Below the pieces are notes generated by a model. It was not told the DNA's origin. It saw only the letters and a list, made by a program, of their open reading frames with translations, and searched no databases. This document shows, piece by piece, positions 37,875-45,968 of a stretch of DNA of 64,000 nucleotides; position 1 is the stretch's first letter; every line of letters begins with the position of its first letter. The stretch is from contig NZ_CP081150.1 in assembly GCF_019665765.1 (NCBI RefSeq), positions 744,001-808,000 of the forward strand, written 5' to 3'. The translations under genes and the position numbers were made by a program. Origin of the DNA: Deefgea tanakiae (GTDB taxonomy: Bacteria > Pseudomonadota > Gammaproteobacteria > Burkholderiales > Chitinibacteraceae).

Positions 37875-37896
37875 GTGTATTGATTCAATAATACAC
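37875..37896. promoter_or_regulatory. Candidate operator of the YtrA-type regulator
   Basis: A 22-base palindrome, GTGTATT-N8-AATACAC, ends 25 bases before the GntR start codon. GntR/YtrA repressors usually bind such palindromes in the promoter of their own ABC operon. Assignment is by position and symmetry only. Confidence 0.55.
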
Positions 37897-37921
37897 ATAT
37901 ACACCTACCGGCTGATTGCTG

Positions 37922-38299
37922 ATGTTCATCTTAAACCCCGCGCTACCTACGCCGATTTATCGGCAAATCCAAGATCAAGTGCGCCGCTTGATTGCGGGCG
38001 GGCAATTGCTGCCGGGCGCGGCGCTGCCGTCGGTGCGCGAGTTGGCCGAAATTCACGCCGTTAATCCAATGACGATTTCCAAAGCCTACAGCCTGCTCGA
38101 AGCCGAAGGCTTGCTGGCGCGGCAACGCGGCAAACCGATGACTGTCGCCGAGCACCCGCCGCCACATATTTTAGCGAGTCTGCAATTACAAACGATTTTG
38201 CGCGACACCATCGCCGCCGCGCGCCAACTGGGATTGAGCGACGCCGAGCTGATCGCCGCCCTCCATGCTGAACTGAATCAGGATAAAGACCATGAATGA
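37922..38299 (+). CDS. GntR-family transcriptional regulator, YtrA subfamily
   Basis: A 125-residue repressor-type protein: a winged helix-turn-helix (PIYRQIQDQVRRLIAGGQLL, LPSVRELAEIHAVNPMTISK) followed by a short helical dimerisation part, the arrangement of YtrA-like GntR proteins that sit first in ABC-transporter operons. The start at 37922 (MFILNPALPTPIYRQ) is preferred over a TTG two codons upstream. It overlaps the ATPase gene by eight bases, so translation is coupled. By analogy it represses its own operon and is released by an envelope or antibiotic signal that cannot be named here. Confidence 0.88.
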   Translation: MFILNPALPTPIYRQIQDQVRRLIAGGQLLPGAALPSVRELAEIHAVNPMTISKAYSLLEAEGLLARQRGKPMTVAEHPPPHILASLQLQTILRDTIAAARQLGLSDAELIAALHAELNQDKDHE

Positions 38300-39188
38300 T
38301 CGCAATCATGCAGTAGTGCAAACGCTAGTGAGCGCCAAAGACGTCGCCCTTGGTGTCGTCAATTGCGCAGGCCAAACGCTGACCATCATGCCGGGGCAAG
38401 TGATTGGCTTGCTCGGTAAAAATGGCGCAGGCAAAACAACGTTGCTCGATGGTTTGCTGGGCTATACCTTTTTGAACGCGGGGGAGGTGACCGTGTTTGG
38501 TCACAATCCAACTGAGTTACCTGCAGAAGTATGCAGCCAGATCGGCTTTGTTGCACAGCAAGATGATTTGATGCCGTGGTTGACGGGCAGCGAAATGCTG
38601 GCTGCGACGCGACTGTTTTACAAACACTGGAATTATGATTTAGCCGATCGCCTTGTTGATCGTTGGTCGGTGCCAACGTGGCAGAAAATCAGTGAGATGT
38701 CGGTCGGCGAGCGGCAAAAACTGGCCTTGGTCGCCGCCATGGCGCACGAGCCACAATTGCTGGTGCTGGACGAGCCCGCTGCCAGCCTCGACCCACTGGC
38801 GCGCCGCGCTTTGATTAGCGAGTTGATAGACATTGTCGCCGATGGTGAGCGATCTATTTTGCTATCGAGCCATATTTTCAGCGACATCGAACGCGTTGCC
38901 AGCCATATTTGGCTGCTGGAAAAAGGCAGTATCACGTATCAAGGCGGTTTGGATGAGCTGAAAGAATCGGTTGTGCGCTTGCACTTAACGAGACCCTTGC
39001 AAGTGACTGCCAGCTTGGCGCTCACCACGCGGCACGTCATTCGTACCGACATCAGTACAGGGCGAGAAACATGGATTATTCGTGGTTGGAATGAAGCACT
39101 GGCTGCCGAATGCGCCGCCCAAATTACCTCGCCGTATCAGGTTGAAGCATTGGGGCTTGAGGATGCTTTTGTGGAGATTTCGCAATGA
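38292..39188 (+). CDS. ABC transporter ATP-binding protein
   Basis: Cytoplasmic ATPase subunit of 298 residues. Walker A is GLLGKNGAGKTTLLDGLLG (about residues 37-55), the signature is EMSVGERQKLALV (about 135), and Walker B is LLVLDEPAASLDPLARR (about 156), followed by the H-loop LLSSHIFSD. The signature sequence is a slight variant (SVGER for SGGQ). It starts inside the end of the GntR gene and overlaps the membrane-protein gene by four bases (ATGA). With the next gene it forms a two-component exporter-type ABC system. Its substrate is unknown. Confidence 0.9.
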   Translation: MNDRNHAVVQTLVSAKDVALGVVNCAGQTLTIMPGQVIGLLGKNGAGKTTLLDGLLGYTFLNAGEVTVFGHNPTELPAEVCSQIGFVAQQDDLMPWLTGSEMLAATRLFYKHWNYDLADRLVDRWSVPTWQKISEMSVGERQKLALVAAMAHEPQLLVLDEPAASLDPLARRALISELIDIVADGERSILLSSHIFSDIERVASHIWLLEKGSITYQGGLDELKESVVRLHLTRPLQVTASLALTTRHVIRTDISTGRETWIIRGWNEALAAECAAQITSPYQVEALGLEDAFVEISQ

Positions 39189-40543
39189 GCTTGGCCTATC
39201 AAATCTATTCGAGCTGGCGCGATCCAGCGGTGAAAGCACAGCGGAATTGGGTGTTTTTGCAGTTTTGGGGCCGGACATCCAATCAGCGTATTTGGTGGTT
39301 TTTGGGTTTTATGATGCTGCTGTGTATCTTGTGGCTTTTGCCAAAGGAACACTTAAAGATTTTTTATATGCCCTTATGTTTTCTATCCTATTTTCATGCA
39401 ACGAATGCCGTTGAAGTCATCGCTGCGCTCAAGAAATGGCGCTTACGTTCTGTTCAATTGCAAAATGTGATGGTTCAAGCTTTATTACTATACTGGATGG
39501 TTTGGAGCTTATTGGGATTATTGATTTGGCATCGCATGGCAAATCCAACTCTGCTGGTTTTGCTTAGCCTTGTGCAGTTGAATGTTTTATTGATGAGCTA
39601 TTTCGTACCACAAGCACTGGATACAAAAGCGCTTAACCTGCTGAATGCACCAGTGCTGCAGGGGCAGGGAATTTGGGCTGTATTGATACCGACATTTGCG
39701 CTGATTTTTTTACCCCAGTACGAAGCCTTGATTAGCAATATGCTTCTTGCTGCCACCTTGGGCTTGTTGTTAGCGGTTGCTTGGCAGTTGAGGAGATTCG
39801 GGCTAGCAAGACTGCTCGCAAATATCAAACATGCAGAACGTCACACCGATGAATTACGTCAGCAGACCAAGCATCCGCTGCTGTTGCTGCTGGAAATGAA
39901 TATGGGCGGCGCGTTGGATCAAAAAGGCGTACGTAAAATTTTGGTTTCACTGTTTCTTGTTCCGTACGGATTCATTTTGGGGCTTCAACACTTAGTGCCT
40001 GCATCATTAGCGACAAGCCAATGGGGAGCAGGTGCGTGTTTTGCGATGCTCATTCCTGGATTTATGGGGTTGATTAACGGTCGAAAGCAGTGGTCTGGTT
40101 CGTGGCTGGTTCGTAGTCATAGTCGGGCGCAGTTATGGTGGCAAGATGAGCAATTATTTTTAGGAGCTTTATTGTTAACCGCAGTGCTCAATAGTGCTTT
40201 GTCACTATTACTGCAAATTGATAATGTAAATAATATTTTGAATGCAGCGCTGTTGTTTGTGTTTGGTTTGGCCAGTTTACGGTATCTTATTTTTAGTGTG
40301 CCGTGGATGTCGATGTGGAGCTTGAGTGCAGATGGTCGTACAACTCAGTTTGGATTTATGACTTTATTCTGTTTAATGCCGGTGTGGATTGGTGCCACTA
40401 CAATTTGGAATTCTGGCGTGCAAAGTCATATCACCATGATGACTATGGCGTTTGCGCTGGCCGCACCGATTTTGGCCTATGTTTCTTATCGAAAAGCGAT
40501 GAAAATCGATCTAGGTGCAATTCGGCGAGCTAAACGAAGTTGA
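39185..40543 (+). CDS. Membrane component of the GntR-regulated ABC transporter
   Basis: A 452-residue polytopic protein with roughly ten to twelve hydrophobic segments, basic loops and no signal peptide. I do not recognise a named family. Its place, overlapping the ATPase gene by four bases, makes it the likely permease of the ABC system. Charged loops such as ALKKWRLRSVQLQ near residue 82 and KHAERHTDELRQQTKHPLL near residue 215 could contact the ATPase. YtrA-type operons often carry ABC-2-like permeases of this kind. The operon ends at a terminator at 40578. Confidence 0.72.
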   Translation: MSLAYQIYSSWRDPAVKAQRNWVFLQFWGRTSNQRIWWFLGFMMLLCILWLLPKEHLKIFYMPLCFLSYFHATNAVEVIAALKKWRLRSVQLQNVMVQALLLYWMVWSLLGLLIWHRMANPTLLVLLSLVQLNVLLMSYFVPQALDTKALNLLNAPVLQGQGIWAVLIPTFALIFLPQYEALISNMLLAATLGLLLAVAWQLRRFGLARLLANIKHAERHTDELRQQTKHPLLLLLEMNMGGALDQKGVRKILVSLFLVPYGFILGLQHLVPASLATSQWGAGACFAMLIPGFMGLINGRKQWSGSWLVRSHSRAQLWWQDEQLFLGALLLTAVLNSALSLLLQIDNVNNILNAALLFVFGLASLRYLIFSVPWMSMWSLSADGRTTQFGFMTLFCLMPVWIGATTIWNSGVQSHITMMTMAFALAAPILAYVSYRKAMKIDLGAIRRAKRS

Positions 40544-40577
40544 TTGGTGTATGTATTGGTTTGTAGTCATTTATAAT

Positions 40578-40617
40578 AAAGGCCTAGGGGTAAATACCTT
40601 CTGGCCTTTTTCTTTTT
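40578..40617 (+). terminator. Intrinsic terminator of the GntR-ABC operon
   Basis: AAAGGCC (40578-40584) pairs with GGCCTTT (40603-40609), with an inner AGG/CCT stem, and is followed by a T-rich run to 40616. The upstream part (GTATTGGTTTGTAGTCATT, from 40551) resembles half of the hairpin family seen after fba. Confidence 0.82.
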
Positions 40618-40685
40618 ACGCCAAGCAGTAGCTGAGTCATCGCTTAGCCGCAGCGACTTTGCAAAAGCTATGCGATAATTACGCT

Positions 40686-41258
40686 ATGGAAAACGCCAAT
40701 ACATTAAATCTCACTCAGCACTTCCTGATCGCGATGCCGAATCTGGTTGACCCGATTTTCGCTAAATCACTCACCTATGTGTGTGAACACAACGAAAAGG
40801 GCGCGATGGGGGTGATTATGAATCGTCCACTTGGCATGACGCTGTCGACGCTGTTTGAACAGATTGATATAGAAATGCACCGCCCCGATGTGGCTGAACT
40901 CGCCGTGCATTTTGGTGGCCCGGTGCAGACCGACCGTGGCTTTGTACTGCATTCGCCGCTGGGCGATTGGCAATCGACGCTGATTGTGTCGCCGGAAATC
41001 GGCTTGACCACCTCCAAAGATATTTTGCTCGCAGTGGGCGAGGGCGCAGGCCCTGCAAAATTGTTTGTGTCGCTCGGTTTTGCAGGCTGGGAAGCGGGGC
41101 AACTCGAAAAAGAAATTTGCGAAAACTCTTGGCTGACCGTCCCTGTGGCCGATATGGCTGTGTTATTTGATTTGCCTGCTGAAGAGCGTTACGCCGCGGC
41201 ATTGGCACTACTCGGTGTGGACGTCGGAATGCTTTCTAAAGATGTTGGCCACGCATGA
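40686..41258 (+). CDS. algH: YqgE/AlgH family protein (UPF0301)
   Basis: Soluble protein of 190 residues with the family hallmarks [50 protein letters not shown], and the C-terminal [18 protein letters not shown]. Its biochemical role is not settled; in Pseudomonas it was linked to alginate regulation. The ATG at 40686 gives the normal N-terminus. It precedes ruvX, with which it is almost always linked in proteobacteria. The two are separated here by a 154-base stretch holding a large palindrome, so co-transcription is less tight than usual. Confidence 0.9.
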   Translation: MENANTLNLTQHFLIAMPNLVDPIFAKSLTYVCEHNEKGAMGVIMNRPLGMTLSTLFEQIDIEMHRPDVAELAVHFGGPVQTDRGFVLHSPLGDWQSTLIVSPEIGLTTSKDILLAVGEGAGPAKLFVSLGFAGWEAGQLEKEICENSWLTVPVADMAVLFDLPAEERYAAALALLGVDVGMLSKDVGHA

Positions 41259-41265
41259 AAATAAC

Positions 41266-41391
41266 CTTGTTTCGCTACTGCGCCAGCGCTGAACTTTGTC
41301 GTGCGCTGCTCGCCATCCTCATGGACAAATGTCCACTCCGGTTGCTGCGCTGCTACTTCGCGTTCAGCACAGGCTCGCTACGCGAACCAAG
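41266..41391. repeat. Large imperfect palindrome between algH and ruvX
   Basis: About 62 bases on each side of the centre TGGACAAATGTCCA are partly complementary: CTTGTTTCGC at the left end against GCGAACCAAG at the right, GCTGAAC against GTTCAGC, and a perfect TGGACA/TGTCCA at the centre. The stretch is GC-rich with short repeats (GCGCTGCTCG, TGCGCTGCTAC). No gene is supported in it. Confidence 0.5.
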
Positions 41392-41412
41392 ATTATTTTT
41401 GAGAGTGAACCA

Positions 41413-41826
41413 ATGAGCACTGTGTTAGCCTTTGATTTTGGTGAAGTGCGCATCGGCGTAGCGACGGGATCGACTGAGCTTGGCATTGCAACGCCTTTGG
41501 AAACGATTGCTTTTGAAGAAAACGATAAAAAATTTGCCCGTATCGAGGCGCTGATTAAAGAATGGCAACCCGCGCAATTGGTGGTCGGATTGCCGTGTTA
41601 TCTCGACGGCACCGAACACGATATGTCGCGGCTTGCGAGAAAATTTGCCAATCGCCTAAATGGGCGATTTTCTTTGCCCGTACATTTGGTCGACGAGCGC
41701 CTCAGCAGTGCCGCCGCGAGTTCAGCATTGAACGAAACAGGTTTGCGTGGCCGCAAACAAAAAACCGCGCTCGACCAAGTCGCCGCGATGCAGATTTTGC
41801 AGACGTATTTTGATGGAATTGAATAA
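41413..41826 (+). CDS. ruvX: Holliday-junction resolvase-like protein RuvX/YqgF
   Basis: RNase H-fold protein of 137 residues, involved in 16S rRNA 5'-end processing and linked to recombination. Active-site acids are Asp8 (LAFDFGEVRIGVA), the Glu/Asp in VHLVDERLSSAAA, and the Asp in KTALDQVAAMQIL; LVVGLPCYLDGTEHDMS is the usual middle segment. The ATG at 41413 is chosen since the longer frame from 41296 lies in the palindromic repeat and is not conserved in kind. It follows algH and precedes pyrB, the usual order in proteobacteria. The pyrR gene often found here is absent. Confidence 0.92.
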   Translation: MSTVLAFDFGEVRIGVATGSTELGIATPLETIAFEENDKKFARIEALIKEWQPAQLVVGLPCYLDGTEHDMSRLARKFANRLNGRFSLPVHLVDERLSSAAASSALNETGLRGRKQKTALDQVAAMQILQTYFDGIE

Positions 41827-41839
41827 TAAATTTGGGAAT

Positions 41840-42050
41840 GTTCAGATTTGGTGTTGATGGTTTTAAGTGCCTAGGGCACGGTGTTTTACAGTCGCAATCC
41901 GCGACGGGGACTTACTTTTCTTGCTTCGCCAAGAAAAGTAAGCAAAAGAAGGCGACCCATATATCTGCACCGACTTCGTCGGCTTGATATGAGGGGTTTT
42001 AAAATCCCCAGCTCGACGAGCGCGAAACAATATCAACACCTGATCTGAAC
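41840..42050. mobile_element. Non-autonomous repeat element, copy B (MITE-like)
   Basis: A 211-base element with 19-base inverted ends (41840-41858 and 42032-42050, 17 of 19 matching; GTTCAGAT...GTGTTGAT). It shares interior blocks with copy A at 30067-30327, including TTTTACAGTCGCAATCCGCG and AAGTAAGCAAAAGAAGGCGA. It has its own perfect hairpin ACTTTTCTTG-CTTCGC-CAAGAAAAGT. The middle portions differ in length and sequence. It separates ruvX from pyrB. There is no transposase and no clear target duplication. The 122 bases after it hold only the pyrB leader. Confidence 0.75.
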
Positions 42051-42172
42051 ATCACCATTAATTTAGATGTATTGGCTTGTAGTCTTTTTTTAATATAGCT
42101 TGCATGTAAATACGTATTACATGATCAGTGCGAAGGCACAAAGAATAATTTTGTTTGTTAGCGAGGAATGAT

Positions 42173-43135
42173 ATGTACAACCCGCAACTGAATGCCCAAG
42201 GTGAGCTGATTCATTTGCTCACTACTGAAGGGCTGCCGCGTCGGATTTTGACTCAAATTTTGGATAAAGCCGCCGAGTTTGTGTCGGGCGGTGAACTGGT
42301 GAATCAGAAATTCGCCGATTTGGCCGGAACTTCGGTGTTTAACCTATTTTTTGAGAACTCAACGCGCACGCGCACGACGTTTGAAATCGCTGCCAAACGC
42401 CTGTCAGCCGACGTGTCGAGCCTGAATATTCAAGCGTCGAGTACCGCCAAAGGCGAAACGCTGCTCGATACCATCCACAATATCGAAGCGATGGGCGCGA
42501 ATTTATTCGTTGTGCGCCATTCAGATTCAGGCGCGTCGCATTTGATCGCTAAGCATGTGAAGCCGGGCGTTGCTGTAGTCAATGCGGGCGATGGACGCCA
42601 CGCGCATCCGACGCAAGCGATGCTTGATATGTTCACGATTCGCCATTTCAAAGGCGATTTCACCAATCTGCGAATTGCAATTGTGGGCGATGTGTTGCAT
42701 AGCCGCGTGGCTCGCTCGCAAATTCATGCGTTGTCGACCTTGGGTTGCCCCGATATTCGCGTGATTGCGCCGAAAACGCTGTTGCCAACCGGTATCGAGC
42801 AGCTCGGCGTGCATGTGTATCACGATATGGAAAGTGGCCTCAAAGACGTTGATGTGGTCGCGATGCTGCGCTTGCAAAACGAACGGATGGCCGGGGCGTA
42901 TCTGCCTTCAACGCAGGAATTCTATAAGGTTTACGGCCTTACCCCTGAAAAATTGGCTTTTGCTAAACCGGATGCGATTGTGCTGCATCCAGGACCGATG
43001 AATCGTGGCGTTGAGATTGATTCGGCGGTCGCCGATGGGGATCAAGCGGTGATCTTGCCGCAAGTGACGTTTGGTATCGCGGTGCGGATGGCGGTGCTCA
43101 GTATTGTGGCGGCCAATCAGCGGAGTTTGCTCTAA
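42173..43135 (+). CDS. pyrB: Aspartate carbamoyltransferase catalytic subunit
   Basis: Joins carbamoyl phosphate and aspartate in the second step of pyrimidine synthesis. The 320-residue protein has the carbamoyl-phosphate loop [13 protein letters not shown] near residue 52, [14 protein letters not shown] near 138, [14 protein letters not shown] and LRLQNERM near 232. The ATG at 42173 has GAGGA eight bases ahead. Its stop overlaps the start of pyrC' by one base, so the two are translationally coupled. PyrB enzymes linked to PyrC' form a dodecamer with that inactive dihydroorotase rather than with PyrI, and no pyrI is seen. The upstream 122 bases show no obvious attenuator. Confidence 0.95.
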   Translation: MYNPQLNAQGELIHLLTTEGLPRRILTQILDKAAEFVSGGELVNQKFADLAGTSVFNLFFENSTRTRTTFEIAAKRLSADVSSLNIQASSTAKGETLLDTIHNIEAMGANLFVVRHSDSGASHLIAKHVKPGVAVVNAGDGRHAHPTQAMLDMFTIRHFKGDFTNLRIAIVGDVLHSRVARSQIHALSTLGCPDIRVIAPKTLLPTGIEQLGVHVYHDMESGLKDVDVVAMLRLQNERMAGAYLPSTQEFYKVYGLTPEKLAFAKPDAIVLHPGPMNRGVEIDSAVADGDQAVILPQVTFGIAVRMAVLSIVAANQRSLL

Positions 43136-44406
43136 TGAAAAATATCTTAATTAAAAATGGCTGCTTGGTGGACCCGATTGCTGGCACTGAGCAAGTTGCT
43201 GATCTGTATTTAGCGGGTGGCAAAATTGCTGCGGTGGGTGCTGCGCCTGTAGGTTTTACGGTTGATGAAACGATTGATGCGACTGGGCTCATCGTTGCAC
43301 CTGGTTTGGTCGATTTAGCGGCGCGCTTGCGCGAACCAGGCTTTGAGTACAAAGCGACGCTGAAATCGGAAATGGCGGCAGCGGCCGCTGGTGGTGTCAC
43401 CAGCGTAGTGTGCCCGCCTGATACTGATCCGGTGCTGGATGAATCGGGTTTGGTGACCAATCTGCGCCAACGCGCTAAAAATCTGGATTTAGCTCGTTTG
43501 TATCCGGTTGGCGCCTTGACCGTTGGACTCAAAGGCAAAGAAATCACCGAAATGGCGATGCTCAAAGAAGCAGGCTGCGTCGCGTTTTCGCAAGGCGATG
43601 TGCCAATTGCCGACTTGCAAGTGCTATACCGCGCGATGCTTTATGCGGCTAACTTTGGCTTTGAGCTACGCCTGCGCCCTGAAGAAGCTTCGCTGGTGAA
43701 TGACGGCGTGGCGCACGATGGCCCCTATGCATCGCGCCTTGGCCTGACCGGCATTCCAGTGATTGCTGAAACCATCGCCGTTGCGCAAATTGTGCAATTG
43801 ATGCGTGCTACCGGTTGTCGAGTGCATTTAGCGCGCATGTCGAGCGCAGCAGGTCTGGATTTGGTTCGTGCCGCAAAAGCCGAAGGCTTGCCGCTGACGT
43901 GTGATGTGAGCATCAATCACATCCATTTAGCCGATATTGATATTGGCTTCTTTGACAGCCAATATCGTTTCGATCCGCCACTGCGTGCGGTTGCCGATCG
44001 CGATGCGATTGTGAAAGCGCTGAACGACGGCACGATTGATGCAATTTGCTCGGATCATTCGCCAGTCGATGACGATGGTAAATTGCTACCGTTTGCACAA
44101 GCCGAACGCGGTGCGACGGGCTTGGAATTGCTGCTGCCGCTGACGCTAAAATGGGCAAGCAGCCAGCATATTAGCTTGCCGCAAGCATTGGCAAAAATCA
44201 GCTCAGTGCCTGCGAAAATGCTTGGGTTTGATGCGGGTTTAGCGGTTGGCAATCGTGCCGATTTGGTGTTGTTTGACGCTAAAGCGCACTGGCAAGTGAT
44301 CCCAGAACGCCTAAAAAGCCAAGGCAAAAACACGCCATTTATCGGGCATGAAATGCTGGGTAAAGTGAAATACACGGTGGTGAAGGGTAAAGTGATCTTT
44401 GGTTAA
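43135..44406 (+). CDS. pyrX: Inactive dihydroorotase homologue PyrC' (non-catalytic ATCase subunit)
   Basis: Dihydroorotase-fold protein of 423 residues. The zinc-binding HxH of active enzymes, normally in PGLVDxHVHxREPG, is replaced by Ala62-Ala63-Arg64 (PGLVDLAARLREPGFEYK). Other conserved parts remain, such as GGVTSVVCPPDTDPVLD and AICSDHSPVDDDGK. The loss of zinc ligands matches PyrC' of Pseudomonas, which lacks activity but is needed to assemble aspartate carbamoyltransferase. Here it overlaps pyrB by one base, in line with that role. A separate active dihydroorotase should be encoded elsewhere. It is followed by the terminator at 44462. Confidence 0.88.
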   Translation: MKNILIKNGCLVDPIAGTEQVADLYLAGGKIAAVGAAPVGFTVDETIDATGLIVAPGLVDLAARLREPGFEYKATLKSEMAAAAAGGVTSVVCPPDTDPVLDESGLVTNLRQRAKNLDLARLYPVGALTVGLKGKEITEMAMLKEAGCVAFSQGDVPIADLQVLYRAMLYAANFGFELRLRPEEASLVNDGVAHDGPYASRLGLTGIPVIAETIAVAQIVQLMRATGCRVHLARMSSAAGLDLVRAAKAEGLPLTCDVSINHIHLADIDIGFFDSQYRFDPPLRAVADRDAIVKALNDGTIDAICSDHSPVDDDGKLLPFAQAERGATGLELLLPLTLKWASSQHISLPQALAKISSVPAKMLGFDAGLAVGNRADLVLFDAKAHWQVIPERLKSQGKNTPFIGHEMLGKVKYTVVKGKVIFG

Positions 44407-44461
44407 TATGTAGGGTATTTTTATCTAGGCCATATTCATTATGGTCTATATCTATATACAT

Positions 44462-44493
44462 AAAACAGGGTGCGATAAAACGCACCCTGTTTT
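44462..44493. terminator. Bidirectional terminator between pyrC' and mltA
   Basis: AAAACAGGGTGCG (44462-44474) pairs perfectly with CGCACCCTGTTTT (44481-44493) around ATAAAA. The stem ends in A/T runs that serve as U-tracts for both convergent genes. A weaker hairpin (TAGGCCATA/TATGGTCTA, about 44427-44449) lies just before it. Confidence 0.85.
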
Positions 44494-44513
44494 CATTTGA
44501 CGAAATCAATAAA

Positions 44514-45707
44514 TTACTTCGGCAGCGGCTGATCTTTTGGCCACAGTAACCACAAACTACCTGTTTGCTTCATTTTTCCTGCTAATTCCCCAGCCGCATC
44601 GCCCGTTCCCCAAAAGAAATCAGCCCGTACACTGCCACGTATCGCGCCGCCGGTGTCTTGTGCTGCAACTAAGCGGTGGATACCCCCGTCGTTATCAGGG
44701 CGCGTGGTCGCGATAAAGACCATGCTGCCCAGCGGTACAGTATTTGGGTCAATTGCAATGCTATACGCGGCAGTGAGTGGCACGCCGAGCGAACCAATCG
44801 GGCCGTCTTTACTAGGCGGTAGCTTTTGGAAAAACACATAGCTTGGATTGCTATTGAGTAATTCGTCGACGCGTTTCGGATTGGCTTGCGCCCAAGCGCG
44901 AATGCTTTGCATCGAGACGTCGCTAGCGGGCATTAAGCCTTGCTCAACGAGCCAACGCCCAACGGGCTTGTACGGGCGACCATTTTGGTCGGCATAGCCG
45001 AGGCGGATTTCTTGGCCATTGGCGAGTTTCACGCGGCCCGATCCTTGGATTTGCAAAAATTGCACGTCCATCGGGTCGTTTAGCCATGCCAGCACGGGCG
45101 CATTGACGCCGTTTTTGACGATTTCAGCGCGATCAGGGAAGGGCACAAGTTTATTGCCAACGACTTTACCGCGCAGGCGCTTGCCTTTGAGTTCGGGGTA
45201 GACGCTATCGAGAGCGACAGTAATCATGTCCGTGGGTGGGCCGTATACGGGCTGTGTGGAGGTATTGCTCTTTATGGTATTGCCTGCATAGATCGGCTCG
45301 TAATACCCTGTTATCAAACCTGTCGTTGTATTGTCTGGATTTTGTAATTGATACGGCGTCAAACGCGTTTGCAAGAAACTGCGAATTGCAGCGGTATTGG
45401 CAGGAACGTTGGCTGCATCTTTACAGATGGGGGCCCAGATTTGATTTTTTTGTAACTTAGCGCAGCCAACACGCCAAGTTTGAAAGCCTTTAACCAGTTC
45501 GTCTTGATTCCACATCGGCAACTGCTGCCAAGTTGTCGCTACATATTTGGGCGCAGTAGGCGATGGGCTGGTTTCGGCGGGCTTGCTTGGCGTAACAGCG
45601 GGTTTCGCTGGTGTGCTCGGTGTGGTTCCGCAGGCAGTAAAAAAACCGGCCAGCAAGCTGGCCAGTGTGATTTGCTTCAATGTAGAAGCGATATTTCGTT
45701 GAGTCAT
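44514..45707 (-). CDS. mltA: Membrane-bound lytic murein transglycosylase A
   Basis: Outer-membrane lipoprotein that cleaves peptidoglycan glycan strands to 1,6-anhydro products. The 397-residue protein has a lipobox (LAGFFTAC, Cys26), a Pro/Thr-rich spacer, the MltA domain (GLITGYYEPIYAG near 131; VQFLQIQGSGRVKLANG near 215) and a C-terminal 3D domain with the catalytic Asp in LVAAQDTGGAIRGSVRADFF. It lies nine bases after the PhaM-like gene, which in turn overlaps maeB, so the three probably share a transcript. Confidence 0.94.
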   Translation of the reverse strand: MTQRNIASTLKQITLASLLAGFFTACGTTPSTPAKPAVTPSKPAETSPSPTAPKYVATTWQQLPMWNQDELVKGFQTWRVGCAKLQKNQIWAPICKDAANVPANTAAIRSFLQTRLTPYQLQNPDNTTTGLITGYYEPIYAGNTIKSNTSTQPVYGPPTDMITVALDSVYPELKGKRLRGKVVGNKLVPFPDRAEIVKNGVNAPVLAWLNDPMDVQFLQIQGSGRVKLANGQEIRLGYADQNGRPYKPVGRWLVEQGLMPASDVSMQSIRAWAQANPKRVDELLNSNPSYVFFQKLPPSKDGPIGSLGVPLTAAYSIAIDPNTVPLGSMVFIATTRPDNDGGIHRLVAAQDTGGAIRGSVRADFFWGTGDAAGELAGKMKQTGSLWLLWPKDQPLPK

Positions 45708-45716
45708 TGTAGTCCG

Positions 45717-45968
45717 TTAACTGTGTTCTGGTTTGGGGTCGATACTTTGTTTAAACGCGGCCAAACCGGCTTTTTGCATTTCTAAAGTTTTTACTGTCAT
45801 TTGCAACATACCGACTTGCATAGCCAGCCATTGCTCGACTGTTTTGCATTCAATGATTTTACGGTCGATTTCTTCTTCAGTCAGAGGCGGCATAAAGGGA
45901 TTGGTTCCGCCCGGTTTCATCATGTTGGAAAAAAAACCAAATGGATCATTTACGTTAAATTCACTCAT
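45717..45968 (-). CDS. PhaM-like small protein
   Basis: An 83-residue protein: Asn/Pro-rich start with an FGFF patch, then a helical region (LTEEEIDRKIIECKTVEQWL, MQVGMLQMTVKTLEMQKAGL). The helical part matches the pattern of PhaM, the PHB-synthase activator and granule-associated protein of betaproteobacteria, which is longer and has a basic C-terminus lacking here. A PHB role is therefore tentative. AGGAG lies eight bases before the ATG, inside the end of maeB (overlap of eight bases), so expression is coupled to malic enzyme, which supplies NADPH. mltA follows after nine bases. Confidence 0.65.
   Translation of the reverse strand: MSEFNVNDPFGFFSNMMKPGGTNPFMPPLTEEEIDRKIIECKTVEQWLAMQVGMLQMTVKTLEMQKAGLAAFKQSIDPKPEHS

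Noticed and set aside
41296-41412. Upstream extension of the ruvX frame by 39 codons
   Set aside because: The added residues come from the palindromic repeat, and MSTVLAFDFG at 41413 is the usual RuvX start.
42051-42172. pyrimidine attenuator upstream of pyrB
   Set aside because: No terminator hairpin with a T-run and no leader peptide is seen in the 122 bases. The T-run at 42091 has no stem before it.
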